Source: Pusillimonas sp. T2 (GTDB lineage Bacteria > Pseudomonadota > Gammaproteobacteria > Burkholderiales > Burkholderiaceae_B). From it: a DNA stretch of 64,000 bases. The stretch lies in assembly GCF_002236805.1 (NCBI RefSeq), contig NZ_NIQA01000006.1:1-64000 (forward strand), read 5' to 3'. The notes under the pieces are model-generated. The model was not told the origin of the DNA. It ran no database searches and was given only the letters and a program-made list of their open reading frames with translations. Position 1 is the stretch's first letter. Each line of letters begins with the position of its first letter. Of this stretch, positions 26,303 to 35,226 are shown in pieces. A program made the translations under genes and the position numbers.

Positions 26303-27013
26303 TTAAACGCCCAGGTGGCGTTGCAGGATGTCGGGACTATTTTTGAGGTCTTGGGCGGTACCCGAATACACAAGGACACCGGTTTCAAGGATGTTTGCGC
26401 TGTCTATCAGTGACAGCGCGCTTCTTAGGTTTTGCTCTACCAATAGTACCGTCAGGCCTTCGTCACGCAAGATTCGAACCGCGTTTTCGACGTGCTGCAC
26501 CATGACCGGCGCCAAGCCTTCGGTGGGTTCGTCCATCAGCAATAAATCGGGGTTGCTCATCAGGGCACGCACAATCGCGAGCATCTGGCGCTCGCCCCCC
26601 GAAAGCTGATTACCCCGATGCTTGCGCCGCTCGCCCAAACGCGGGAAAAGCTCGAAGGCCCTGTCTATTGTCCAGGCGCTGCGCCCCGCCGGTGCGTCGC
26701 GGCGCGGACAGATTTCGAGGTGTTCGACCACGGTTAACGAGGGGAAAAGCCGGCGCCCTTGCGGCACAAGGCCAATACCCAAACCAGCGACCTGATCGGG
26801 CTCGCGTCCGACAAGTTCGGTTGTACCGAATTTAACTGACCCTTTAACGACCGTAGGCGGCGTCAAGCCCATGATGGAGCGAATAAGCGTCGTTTTGCCC
26901 ATGCCATTACGCCCCAACAAACCCGTTACCCGCCCCGCAGGAACAGACAGATTAACGCCTCGCAGCACAATGGCCTCGCCATAGTTACTGTGTAAATTAA
27001 CAATTTCAAGCAT
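26303..27013 (-). CDS. livF: Branched-chain-amino-acid-type ABC transporter ATPase (LivF)
   Basis: A 236-residue ATPase of the LivF type. Walker A is GRNGMGKTTL, the signature LSGGERQMLAI and Walker B LLLMDEPTEGL. The phrase DEPTEGLAP is characteristic of LivF. The start at 27013 overlaps the livG stop by 8 bases. It is the last gene of the operon that begins with the PuuE-like hydrolase. Liv-type systems in this group of bacteria import many amides and aromatic acids besides amino acids, so the name states the family, not the substrate. Confidence 0.92.
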   Translation of the reverse strand: MLEIVNLHSNYGEAIVLRGVNLSVPAGRVTGLLGRNGMGKTTLIRSIMGLTPPTVVKGSVKFGTTELVGREPDQVAGLGIGLVPQGRRLFPSLTVVEHLEICPRRDAPAGRSAWTIDRAFELFPRLGERRKHRGNQLSGGERQMLAIVRALMSNPDLLLMDEPTEGLAPVMVQHVENAVRILRDEGLTVLLVEQNLRSALSLIDSANILETGVLVYSGTAQDLKNSPDILQRHLGV

Positions 27014-27791
27014 GATGCTCTGCGGCTCCGAAGTAAACGTCTTGCACCTGCGGATTGGCGCGAATTTCTGCGGGTGTCCCTTCGGCCAGTACCTCACCGA
27101 AATGCAGGCAGGTCACCCTGTCGGCAAGCCCCAAGGCAAGCTCCATATCGTGCTCGATCAGCAACACCGTCAGGTCGTCGGGTAGTTGCCGAACGATATC
27201 GGCCATTGGCCCGCGCTCGGCCGGCGACAAACCCGCCGCTGGCTCGTCTAGCAACAACACCATGGGGTCGCAAGCCAGGGCAATAGCCAGCTCGAGCTGA
27301 CGCTGCTGGCCGTAAGACATGGCCGATGCTTTGGTATGACGAAACGCACTAATGCTGCAACGTGTCAGCAACTCGTCGATGCGCTCGTTTTCACGCTGCG
27401 ATGGCTTCGCGCTGCCAAACAACGAATACTTGATGGGGTGCTTGCCGCGTAACGCCAATAAAATATTTTGCTCGACCGTTAAGCCGCCCAAGACATTGGT
27501 AATTTGGTAGGTTCGCCCAATACCAGACAATGCCCGGCGTGTTGCCGACCACTTCGACACATTGGCGCCGAAAAGGCTGATACTGCCGGACGACAACGCA
27601 AGCTCGCCGGAAATTAGCGCAAACAACGTTGTTTTACCGGCCCCGTTGGGGCCGATAACAACGTGCGTAGTGCCGGCGGCTACCGTCAGATTGACTTCGT
27701 TGACGGCCCGTAGCCCCCCGAAGCTTCGACCCACGCCTTCAAGCACAAGAGCCGGCGTACCCGCTGGCCTGGACGACACACCATTTGTCAT
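27006..27791 (-). CDS. livG: Branched-chain-amino-acid-type ABC transporter ATPase (LivG)
   Basis: A 261-residue ATPase of the LivG type. Walker A is GPNGAGKTTLF near residue 45, the signature MSYGQQRQLELAIA and Walker B VLLLDEPAAGLSP. The DEPAAGL phrase and the C-terminal FGEVLAEGTP block are typical of LivG. It overlaps the binding-protein gene by 4 bases and livF by 8 bases, so the transporter genes are tightly coupled. Confidence 0.92.
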   Translation of the reverse strand: MTNGVSSRPAGTPALVLEGVGRSFGGLRAVNEVNLTVAAGTTHVVIGPNGAGKTTLFALISGELALSSGSISLFGANVSKWSATRRALSGIGRTYQITNVLGGLTVEQNILLALRGKHPIKYSLFGSAKPSQRENERIDELLTRCSISAFRHTKASAMSYGQQRQLELAIALACDPMVLLLDEPAAGLSPAERGPMADIVRQLPDDLTVLLIEHDMELALGLADRVTCLHFGEVLAEGTPAEIRANPQVQDVYFGAAEHHA

Positions 27792-29047
27792 TTTGTAACG
27801 CCCTGGAAGTTACGGCTGAATGGCGGCTGCTTCATGTAGGTTTCGGGGTCAAGATTGCCAAACTGCGACACATTGGCATATGAATCAATCACCGAATTCA
27901 CCATTTTTCCGTCAGGCCGCTGGACCACCTTGCGAATGTAGATGTTGTAAATAGGGTTGCCGTACTCATCCATGGACAGGTTCTTGCCGAGCGGGCTCTC
28001 GGGGATTTTTACCTGCTTGACAGCAGTCAGGAAGCCATCAGTTTGCTCGACATTGCCCTGCACTTGTTTAACCGCATCGGCAATCCAGAGTGCGGCCGTA
28101 AAGCCTTCGGCGGCGAAAATTGCCGGCAAGATTTTGTAGGCCTTTTCGTAAGCCTCTACAAACTGCTGAACCGCCGGGTCGTCAGCACCCTCGGCGTAGT
28201 GAGCCGATGACACAATACCCAAGGCTTCGGCCGGCCGCAGGTTGCGAATGATAGATTGGTCTGTTGTGTTTTGCGACGTAACCAGCGGGAACTGGTCTTT
28301 CATGGCGAAGTTGGTCCATTGCTGCAGCAGGCGCGCGGCATCGGCGCCGGTTTCAATGGCCAGCACGACATCTGGCGAGAACGACGGAATTTGCCCAAGG
28401 TAGGGGCTGAAATCGGCCGTATTCAGGGGGTGCCATAATTGTCCGACCAAGGTCCCGCCGCCTTGGGTAAAGTTTTGGATAAACCCGCCGGCCTGCTCGT
28501 GGCCAAACGTGTAGTCTTGGCCGATAGTCACGACCTTTTTGTAGCCCTGCTTAAGACACCAGTCGGCCAGCGGGCGCGTCATTTGGCTGGCCGCAAAGCC
28601 CGCTACACGCAAAACATTGGGAATACGTGTACGTTGGGTCAGGTCGTCGGCGGCAACCACAGGCATGAAGTAGGGGGTACCGGTAGTTTTTGCGTATTCG
28701 GCTACTGCCAGGCCGGTGTTGGCCAACACATTACCCACCAGCATGTGTACATTCTGCTGCTGCACAAGGCGGCGCGCCTTTTGCAATGCGGTATCGGGGC
28801 TTGAGGCATCATCTTCAACAATGACCTCGACTTTGCGCCCGGCCAGGTCAAGGCCGGCTTGCTGCCAGTATAGGTTCCAACCATCCACCAACTCTCGGCC
28901 TGCAGAAGCGGCCGTCCCGGTTAATGGCGCCAGCAGCCCAATACGAATCGGCCCGTTGGATTGAGCCAATGCAACACGTAAGTTACCTGACACTAAAGCC
29001 AGCGTACCGGCTGCGCCGGCTGTTTGTAAAAAACGACGACGATTCAT
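27788..29047 (-). CDS. Liv-type ABC transporter substrate-binding protein
   Basis: A 419-residue periplasmic binding protein of fold type I (LivK/AmiC-like). The N-terminus carries a twin-arginine-like signal (NRRRFLQTAGAAG). The mature protein begins IRIGLLAPLTGTAAS, the usual family opening, and has the FGHEQAGGF segment. AGGAGGTCCATC stands immediately before the ATG at 29047, so this start is preferred over one seven codons upstream. It follows livM after 46 bases. The ligand is unknown; the neighbouring hydrolase and oxygenase suggest a ring compound or an amide. Confidence 0.9.
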   Translation of the reverse strand: MNRRRFLQTAGAAGTLALVSGNLRVALAQSNGPIRIGLLAPLTGTAASAGRELVDGWNLYWQQAGLDLAGRKVEVIVEDDASSPDTALQKARRLVQQQNVHMLVGNVLANTGLAVAEYAKTTGTPYFMPVVAADDLTQRTRIPNVLRVAGFAASQMTRPLADWCLKQGYKKVVTIGQDYTFGHEQAGGFIQNFTQGGGTLVGQLWHPLNTADFSPYLGQIPSFSPDVVLAIETGADAARLLQQWTNFAMKDQFPLVTSQNTTDQSIIRNLRPAEALGIVSSAHYAEGADDPAVQQFVEAYEKAYKILPAIFAAEGFTAALWIADAVKQVQGNVEQTDGFLTAVKQVKIPESPLGKNLSMDEYGNPIYNIYIRKVVQRPDGKMVNSVIDSYANVSQFGNLDPETYMKQPPFSRNFQGVTK

Positions 29048-29093
29048 GATGGACCTCCTGGGGTTCAATTGATGTGATGCCGCTACTGAGAAA

Positions 29094-30041
29094 TCAAGAC
29101 TCCGATGAACGCTTGAACCAACGCGCTGACAGCACCCGACCTTTACCCAGCAGACCTTCGGGTGCGAACAGCATGGTTAATACAAATAGCAAACCCAAAA
29201 TCGTCATCCAGCGTTCGGTGTAAAAGCTGACCACGTTTTGAAGCAAAATGATGACTGCGGCCCCGACGAAGCCGCCCCAAAGTGTGCCGATCCCTCCCAA
29301 GATGGCCATGAGCAAACCTTGGGTAGACAATGCCAAAGACACACTGTTTGGGCTGACGAAATTATTGAGATAAACGATAAGGATGCCAGCAACGCCCGCA
29401 AAGAAGCCCGACATGACAAAGCCGATGGCCAAAATAAGCGGCACGTTGTAGCCCAGGGTGCGCATGCGAGTATCGCTTTCTTTGATGCCGCGCAAGGCCT
29501 GCCCCATAGGCGAATAGACGAATCGGCGAATAATGAACACCATGACGGCCACCACGGCCAGAACGAAGTAGTAGTAGGTGTCCAAGCTAGTTAGCGCTTC
29601 AGGGCGCGTAACCCCAAGCAGGCCGTTTTCGGCACCGGTGACCGATGTCCAGCGATACGCCACACCCCAAACCACCATACCCATGGCCAGGGTAAGCAGC
29701 AAAAAGTACACCCCGGTGGTGCGTACGGCCAGCGCGCCAAATATGGCTGACACCACAACAGCGGCAATTAAGCCCAGCACCATGGCAAACCAGGGGTCGC
29801 CGTTAACCGTCGCCACGTAGTACGCCACAACATACCCAGCTGTGCCAAAAATGGCCCCGTGCCCTAACGACGTGCGGCCGGCATACCCCGCAAGAATATC
29901 GATGGACATGGCAAACAGACCGTAAATGAGAATTTCGGTGACCAGTGTTTTAGGGTATTCGCCAAAGATGTGGGGTACCGAAAGCAGGAATACGGCCAAC
30001 AAAGTAATGAGCGAATAACGCAGAACCGGACTCACAGTCAT
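29094..30041 (-). CDS. livM: Liv-type ABC transporter permease (LivM)
   Basis: A 315-residue permease with about nine transmembrane segments. LivM landmarks include FAMSIDILAGYAGRTSLGHGAIFG near residue 45, the ALRGIKESDTRMRTLGYN docking loop near residue 183 and GGIGTLWGGFVGA near residue 245. It is 2 bases downstream of livH. Together they form the membrane channel for the two ATPases. Confidence 0.93.
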   Translation of the reverse strand: MTVSPVLRYSLITLLAVFLLSVPHIFGEYPKTLVTEILIYGLFAMSIDILAGYAGRTSLGHGAIFGTAGYVVAYYVATVNGDPWFAMVLGLIAAVVVSAIFGALAVRTTGVYFLLLTLAMGMVVWGVAYRWTSVTGAENGLLGVTRPEALTSLDTYYYFVLAVVAVMVFIIRRFVYSPMGQALRGIKESDTRMRTLGYNVPLILAIGFVMSGFFAGVAGILIVYLNNFVSPNSVSLALSTQGLLMAILGGIGTLWGGFVGAAVIILLQNVVSFYTERWMTILGLLFVLTMLFAPEGLLGKGRVLSARWFKRSSES

Positions 30042-30043
30042 GA

Positions 30044-30898
30044 CTATGCCCTTCCGAAAAGGCCGAGCGGACGAAACGCCAGCAACACAGCCATTGGCCC
30101 GAAAATAATGAAGTACGAGAACTCGGGAAACCAGATTTGCCCGAAATTGGCCAGGAAGCCGACCAGCAGGCTGCCCACGGCCGCACCAGCCAAGCTGCCA
30201 CGGCCACCAATAATGACAATAGCCAGGGCGAACACCAGGATTTCGGCATCGGCGCCCGGGTACAGCGTTAAAAAGGCACCGCCTAGCGTACCGGCCAACC
30301 CGGCCAGCGCAGACCCGAGCATGAAGGTAAGCACAAACAAACGACGGATATTGATACCCATGGCCTGGACCATTTCGCGGTCGTCGACCCCAGCGCGAAT
30401 GAGCGCTCCGAGCTTGGTGCGGTTATAGATGAACCACAGCGCCACAAAAATAACGATGCCGGCCACGATGACCATCATTCGATACTTAGGGTAAAAGAAC
30501 GGCCCCATGCGCACCGCGCCTAGCAACATGTCGGGCAGCGGAATGGTGCGGGTATCACCGCCCCAAAGTACCAGAGCCAGGTCGTTCAGCACCATAGCAA
30601 AGCCCAACGTCAGCAGTACCTGTTTAAGTTCAGTATCTTTGACGCGTTCGAGCAACCAGCGGTCAAGCCCATAGCCTACGACCGCAATGGCGAAGGCTGC
30701 GACGACAAAAGCCAAAAAGAATGAGCCGGTGGCGACAGCGACAACCATGCCGACATAACCGCCAATAAGATACAAAGAGCCATGCGCCAAATTAACCACA
30801 CGCAAGAGGCCAAAAATAAGCGTGAACCCACTGGCAACAATGAACAGCAACGCCGAGAACGACAAAGCATTGGCGACCTGGATAAAATTACCAATCAT
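30044..30898 (-). CDS. livH: Liv-type ABC transporter permease (LivH)
   Basis: A 284-residue permease with about eight helices. Typical LivH blocks include GLLRVVNLAHGSLYLIGGYVG near the start, GALIRAGVDDREMVQAMGIN (docking loop) and IVIIGGRGSLAGAAVGSLLVG. Its start codon overlaps the stop of the upstream PuuE-like hydrolase gene by 4 bases, which ties the enzyme to the transporter. Confidence 0.93.
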   Translation of the reverse strand: MIGNFIQVANALSFSALLFIVASGFTLIFGLLRVVNLAHGSLYLIGGYVGMVVAVATGSFFLAFVVAAFAIAVVGYGLDRWLLERVKDTELKQVLLTLGFAMVLNDLALVLWGGDTRTIPLPDMLLGAVRMGPFFYPKYRMMVIVAGIVIFVALWFIYNRTKLGALIRAGVDDREMVQAMGINIRRLFVLTFMLGSALAGLAGTLGGAFLTLYPGADAEILVFALAIVIIGGRGSLAGAAVGSLLVGFLANFGQIWFPEFSYFIIFGPMAVLLAFRPLGLFGRA

Positions 30899-31791
30899 GG
30901 TTGGCCCCCAACTGCCAACTGCGCCTCAAACCACTCAAGCAGTTGCTCCCCGGTCCAGAACAAAACTCCGGGACGATTGACATACTGCAGGGCCTCTTCG
31001 AAGTAGCGTATGCGATGCGGCACACCGGACAAAAACGGATGTACCGCCATGCACATGACCCGGGGCTGATCGGCCCCCTCTTGATACAAGCGATCAAATG
31101 TATCTGTTACGCGCTTCAGGAAGACATCAGACTGATGATGCTGAACCGCCATCATGGGGATATCGTTTAGCTCGACCGTGTAAGGCATAGCCACCATGGA
31201 TCCGGCGTCAGTGTCGAAACGCATGGGCTGGTCGTCGATAGCCCAGTCACCTATATAGCGTATGCCCGCACGCGCCAGGTGGTCGACGGTATCAAAAGTT
31301 TGTGTCAGACCAGGTCCGAGCCAACCTACAGGCGCTTTACCTGTAAATTTTTTAATTGTGTCGACTGTGCGCTGAATCATGGCAGGCTGATCGTCGACTT
31401 GATGAGTTGGCATTTGGATGTAGCCGTGCGCCATGAACTCCCAGCCCGCATCGCGGGCAGCTCCCGCCACCACGGGGTAGGTTTCACAAACCCGGCCATT
31501 AACAGACAGTGTTGCTTTGGCACCGATGCTGTCGAGCGCGGCTTTAATTCGCCAAAAGCCGACACGCATGCCGTATTCGTGCCAGCTCCAGTTGGCAATA
31601 TCGGGCAATACCGGCGCGGCGGTTGGGGCTGGCAATACCTGACGCGCCATGGGCCGGGAGATTTCCCAGTCTTCAACATTAACCACAGGCCAGACAACCA
31701 CCCTGGCATGGTCAGGCAACTTCAACTGGGGACGATCGAGAATCGATTGGTACGGAAGGCGCTGTGCCGGGCTACGGGCGTCTTGGCTCAT
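30895..31791 (-). CDS. Polysaccharide deacetylase-fold hydrolase, PuuE/cyclic imidase-like
   Basis: A 298-residue NodB-fold protein. It lacks a signal peptide and its blocks (VVVWPVVNVEDWE, EYGMRVGFWRI, GWEFMAHGYIQMPT, LNDIPMM) match the cytosolic PuuE allantoinase and cyclic-imide hydrolase subgroup, not chitin or peptidoglycan deacetylases. That group opens cyclic amides. It overlaps livH by 4 bases and is the first gene of the operon, so it probably acts on the imported compound or a product of it. A GTG three codons upstream is an alternative start. Confidence 0.8.
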   Translation of the reverse strand: MSQDARSPAQRLPYQSILDRPQLKLPDHARVVVWPVVNVEDWEISRPMARQVLPAPTAAPVLPDIANWSWHEYGMRVGFWRIKAALDSIGAKATLSVNGRVCETYPVVAGAARDAGWEFMAHGYIQMPTHQVDDQPAMIQRTVDTIKKFTGKAPVGWLGPGLTQTFDTVDHLARAGIRYIGDWAIDDQPMRFDTDAGSMVAMPYTVELNDIPMMAVQHHQSDVFLKRVTDTFDRLYQEGADQPRVMCMAVHPFLSGVPHRIRYFEEALQYVNRPGVLFWTGEQLLEWFEAQLAVGGQP

Positions 31792-31872
31792 AAATTTCAC
31801 ATATCAGAATAATATTGAACCGCGGGTCTAAAAAATTCTATGGATCTACTTATTAAGCGTCAACGCATTACA

Positions 31873-31889
31873 ATTTAATTTCATTAAAT
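31873..31889. promoter_or_regulatory. AT-rich palindrome at the iclR start
   Basis: ATTTAAT-TTC-ATTAAAT, a perfect 17-base inverted repeat that runs into the first possible ATG of the IclR-type gene (31888). IclR proteins often bind AT-rich palindromes and regulate themselves. The overlap suggests the real start may be the Met at 31915. Confidence 0.45.
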
Positions 31890-32682
31890 GGACTTAATTA
31901 GGGTTTCGTCTAAGATGACAAGCACGCCAGACAGGACTAGCGCACAAACCGTTCGACGTGCGATGCAGGCGCTAAAACTCATTGCATCCGGTACGTCAGA
32001 CGGCATGCGGCTGGCCGATGTTGCCAAAGCCCTGAATTTTGAGCGCCCTACCGCACATCGCTTGTTGAAGGCACTGGTAGCAGAAGGCATGTTGACCCAA
32101 CATCCCGGAAGCCGGAGGTACGCACTGGGTTCGTTGGTCTTCGAGCTGGGGCTAAACGCCACGCACCAATTCAATCTTGTTGATATTTGTCGCCCCACCT
32201 TGAATGCACTTGCCGAGCAAACGGGAGACACCACCTTTCTATTTGTTCGTAGCGGTAATGACGCCGTTTGCCTGGCGAGGGTACAAGGCCCCTACCCCAT
32301 TCAAACTCCGGCAGTTCCGGTTGGCGCACGGCAACCACTAGGCGTTAATGCGGGTGGCTTGGCGTTGTTAAGCGCGCTGTCTGAGCGTGAGGCACTAGAA
32401 ATTACACAAGCTGTTGCGCCCAGGCTGACGATCTACGGCAACCTGAGCCCGGAACACATTATGGAGCACTGGACCAAGGCGCAGGCATCAGGCTATGCGT
32501 TGATCGGGAACCGTGCGGTACCCGGCGTAACGGCAATGGGGCTCCCTGTCATCAATGAAAAAGGCAAACCCATCGCCGCAATTACTGTAGCCGCAACCAA
32601 TTCACGCATGACACAAGAGCGCATTGACGAAATTCTGCCTTTGCTTCGTCTGGCTACGGAAGCACTGAGCAGAAAACTTTAG
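31888..32682 (+). CDS. IclR-family transcriptional regulator
   Basis: A 264-residue IclR regulator. The winged helix covers about residues 20-80 (GMRLADVAKALNFERPTAHRLL, then LVAEGMLTQ), and the C-terminal ligand domain follows, with GARQPLGVNAGGLALLSAL near residue 150. It is divergent from the PuuE-Liv operon and convergent with the CoA transferase gene 17 bases away. It could control the left operon, or the catabolic cluster to its right. An alternative start is Met10 at 31915, which clears the overlapping palindrome. Confidence 0.9.
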   Translation: MDLIRVSSKMTSTPDRTSAQTVRRAMQALKLIASGTSDGMRLADVAKALNFERPTAHRLLKALVAEGMLTQHPGSRRYALGSLVFELGLNATHQFNLVDICRPTLNALAEQTGDTTFLFVRSGNDAVCLARVQGPYPIQTPAVPVGARQPLGVNAGGLALLSALSEREALEITQAVAPRLTIYGNLSPEHIMEHWTKAQASGYALIGNRAVPGVTAMGLPVINEKGKPIAAITVAATNSRMTQERIDEILPLLRLATEALSRKL

Positions 32683-32699
32683 GCCCGAGCCTACATGCG

Positions 32700-33917
32700 C
32701 TACACCACCCCCGACTGCCTTAGGCCTTCGATGGCGGCGGCGTCGAGACCCAGTTCGCCCAGCACCTGTTGCGTGTGCTGGCCCAATGTGGGCGGGGGAG
32801 TGTCGTATTGAATGGGCGTGCCCGAAAACTTCATGGGGCTGGCGACCAGGGCCAGCGAGCCATAAGTGTCAGACGGCACATCGACACGCATGTGACGGGC
32901 CTGCACCTGCGGGTCGTCGAAAACGCGGTCAATGGTATTGATGGGCCCGCATGGGAAGCCTTGTTCGGTACCCAACGCGCACCATTGATCGATAGTTTTT
33001 AATTTGATGCGCTCTTCGAGCATGGGCACCAATACGCTGCGGTTGGCGACACGCTGGGCATTGGTGGCAAAGCGCGCGTCTTGAGCCAGGGCCGGGCTGC
33101 CCGCTGCATTGCAAAATGCGGCGAACTGGGTGTCGTTACCTATGGCCAACATAACGTAGCCATCGGCGCAGGCAAACGGCTGATAAGGCACGATAGAGGG
33201 GTGGGCGCTGCCCAAACGGGCCGGCACCTTGCCGCCTAGCAAGAAATTACCCGCTTGGTTGGCAAGCGCAGCTACCTGGACGTCTAGCAAAGCGACGTCG
33301 ATATGTTGGCCTTTGCCGGTTTTGCCGCGCGCAAACAAGGCCGCCAGAATGGCCGACGTGGCGTACAACCCGGTCAAAATATCGACCACGGCTACGCCCA
33401 CTTTTTGGGGGCCACCGCCCGGTGTGCCGTCGGGCTCGCCGGTAATGCTCATTAAACCGCCCATGGCCTGCACCAGCGCGTCGTAGCCCGGGCGCTCGGC
33501 ATAAGGGCCGTCTTGCCCAAATCCGGTAATCGAACAATAAATCAGGCCTGGATTGACCTTGGCCAAGCTATCGTAGTCCAGGCCATACTTCTTCAGGCCA
33601 CCCACCTTGTAGTTTTCGACCAGAATGTCTGCTTTTGCGGCCAGGTCAAGAATGATTTTGCGCCCGGCCTCTTTGGTGAAGTCCAGCGTAATAGACCGCT
33701 TGCCGCGATTGGCGCAAAAGTAATACGCCGCATCTTGCGGTTGCCCGTCGGCCGTGTTGACGAACGGAGGCCCCCACGAGCGGGTGTCGTCGCCCTGACC
33801 GGGGCGTTCGACTTTAATGACATCGGCCCCTAGGTCGGCCAGGTTCTGGGTTGACCATGGGCCAGCCAGAATCCTGGACAAATCTAGAACAACCACCCCT
33901 TCCAATGCTGCAGACAT
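32700..33917 (-). CDS. Class III (CaiB/BaiF) CoA transferase
   Basis: A 405-residue CoA transferase. Family blocks are LDLSRILAGPWSTQNLADLG at the start, DVIKVERPGQGD, RGKRSITLDF and ADILVENYK. Asp179 in VAVVDILTG corresponds to the catalytic Asp of formyl-CoA transferase, by memory. It is the last gene of the enamidase cluster, 9 bases after the enamidase stop codon. If the pathway yields glutarate, as in the route described for Azorhizobium caulinodans, this enzyme would be the natural way to form glutaryl-CoA. That assignment is inference; the family itself is clear. Confidence 0.88.
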   Translation of the reverse strand: MSAALEGVVVLDLSRILAGPWSTQNLADLGADVIKVERPGQGDDTRSWGPPFVNTADGQPQDAAYYFCANRGKRSITLDFTKEAGRKIILDLAAKADILVENYKVGGLKKYGLDYDSLAKVNPGLIYCSITGFGQDGPYAERPGYDALVQAMGGLMSITGEPDGTPGGGPQKVGVAVVDILTGLYATSAILAALFARGKTGKGQHIDVALLDVQVAALANQAGNFLLGGKVPARLGSAHPSIVPYQPFACADGYVMLAIGNDTQFAAFCNAAGSPALAQDARFATNAQRVANRSVLVPMLEERIKLKTIDQWCALGTEQGFPCGPINTIDRVFDDPQVQARHMRVDVPSDTYGSLALVASPMKFSGTPIQYDTPPPTLGQHTQQVLGELGLDAAAIEGLRQSGVV

Positions 33918-33926
33918 GCTGTTTCC

Positions 33927-35117
33927 TTACTTCTCGATGACGGGCACTTCGACGGCCGGGGGGGTGTTGCGGCTACGCTGGCAACGCACAATGCCGTCGA
34001 TCATGACCATGCCGATCCCGGGAATGTCGCCCAACTGAATGCTTTCGAGCAAGGTTTCGCCGGCGGTGTGCTGGGCGCGATCCATCATGACGAAATCGGC
34101 GACGCGGCCGACTTCAATCAGGCCGCAGTCCAAGTCACGCATGCGGGCGGTGTTACCGGTAGCAAAGCACACGGCAATTTCGGCGGGGATATCGGCCAGG
34201 CTGGACAATTGGGCGATCATGCGGATGATGCCCAGCGGCTGTACACCGGAACCCGCGGGGCCGTCGGTACCCAGAATAACGCGGTGCAGGCAGCCCAGTT
34301 CGTGGGCGTGACGCGCCGTCAGAATGGCAATGCGTTCGTTGCCGTTGTGTACGATCTCGATCCCTCGGGTCGAGCGTTCGCACAGTTCACAGACCTGTTT
34401 GTAAGGCAGCGAGGTATGGCCGCCGTTGATGTGGCCAATGATGTCGGCATCGGCTTCTAGCACGACGTCTTTATCGATCAGCCCCGAACCAGGGATAGAC
34501 GGACCACCGGTATGGATAGTGCTTTGAATACCGTATTTACGCGCCCACTTGACCATTTGCGCGGCTTCGTCGCCAGCCTTGACGCTGCCCAGGCCGATTT
34601 CGCCCAGCAGTTTTACACCCGCATCGGCCAGGTCTTTGAAGTCGGACTCGACCATGCCCTTTTCGATGACCGGTGCGCCGGCCAGCACCTTGACGCCGCC
34701 GGGGCGGGCGTTTTCGAACGAGCGCTGGGCGGTGATGGCCAAAGCTTTCAGGCCCAAAATGTCTTTAGGACGACCGGGGTAGTGCACCTCACCGGCCGAA
34801 ATCATGGTGGTCACGCCGCCGTTCAGGGTGGAGTCGATCCAGCCCAGCTGGCTCTGGCGCGGCGTCCAGTCGCCAGCCACGGGGTGCACGTGCGAGTCAA
34901 TGAGCCCAGGCGCCAGTGTGGTGCCTCGGCAATCGATGATGCGATCGGCCCCTTCGGTGTCGCAGTCTTTGTACTTGCCAACGGCCGCAATGCGCCCGTC
35001 ATCGACAATGATGGTGTCGGCATCAAGAATGGGGTTTTCAAGGTCGCCCGACAACAGCAACCCGATGTTTTTGATAACAACCTTGCCAGACTTGGCTTCA
35101 ACGGCGGCTACGGCCAT
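33927..35117 (-). CDS. ena: Enamidase-like amidohydrolase
   Basis: A 396-residue binuclear metal amidohydrolase. It aligns by memory along its whole length with enamidase of Eubacterium barkeri: VIKNIGLLLSGD at the start, GLIDSHVH (metal-binding HxH near residue 75), GGVTTMISAG, YPGRPKDILG, NARPGGVKV, HTGGPSIPGS, GHINGG, and SRNTPPA near the end. Enamidase converts 6-oxo-1,4,5,6-tetrahydronicotinate to 2-formylglutarate and ammonia, opening the ring. The gene shares an operon-like cluster with a 6-hydroxynicotinate-reductase homologue, its pathway partner. AGGAGA precedes the ATG. The precise ring substituents accepted here are unproven. Confidence 0.86.
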   Translation of the reverse strand: MAVAAVEAKSGKVVIKNIGLLLSGDLENPILDADTIIVDDGRIAAVGKYKDCDTEGADRIIDCRGTTLAPGLIDSHVHPVAGDWTPRQSQLGWIDSTLNGGVTTMISAGEVHYPGRPKDILGLKALAITAQRSFENARPGGVKVLAGAPVIEKGMVESDFKDLADAGVKLLGEIGLGSVKAGDEAAQMVKWARKYGIQSTIHTGGPSIPGSGLIDKDVVLEADADIIGHINGGHTSLPYKQVCELCERSTRGIEIVHNGNERIAILTARHAHELGCLHRVILGTDGPAGSGVQPLGIIRMIAQLSSLADIPAEIAVCFATGNTARMRDLDCGLIEVGRVADFVMMDRAQHTAGETLLESIQLGDIPGIGMVMIDGIVRCQRSRNTPPAVEVPVIEK

Positions 35118-35226
35118 GTTGTGTCTCCTGAACTGTTTGACTTAGGGCTGGGAAGGCGCGTGCACCACACTCGCTTCCCGCCGCGCGCAGCGCACAAATG
35201 CTACGCGCATTGGGGATACGACCAGA

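Noticed and set aside
30895-31791. Cell-wall polysaccharide deacetylase
   Set aside because: No secretion signal, sequence blocks of the PuuE type, and overlap with an importer gene argue for a cytosolic cyclic-amide hydrolase.
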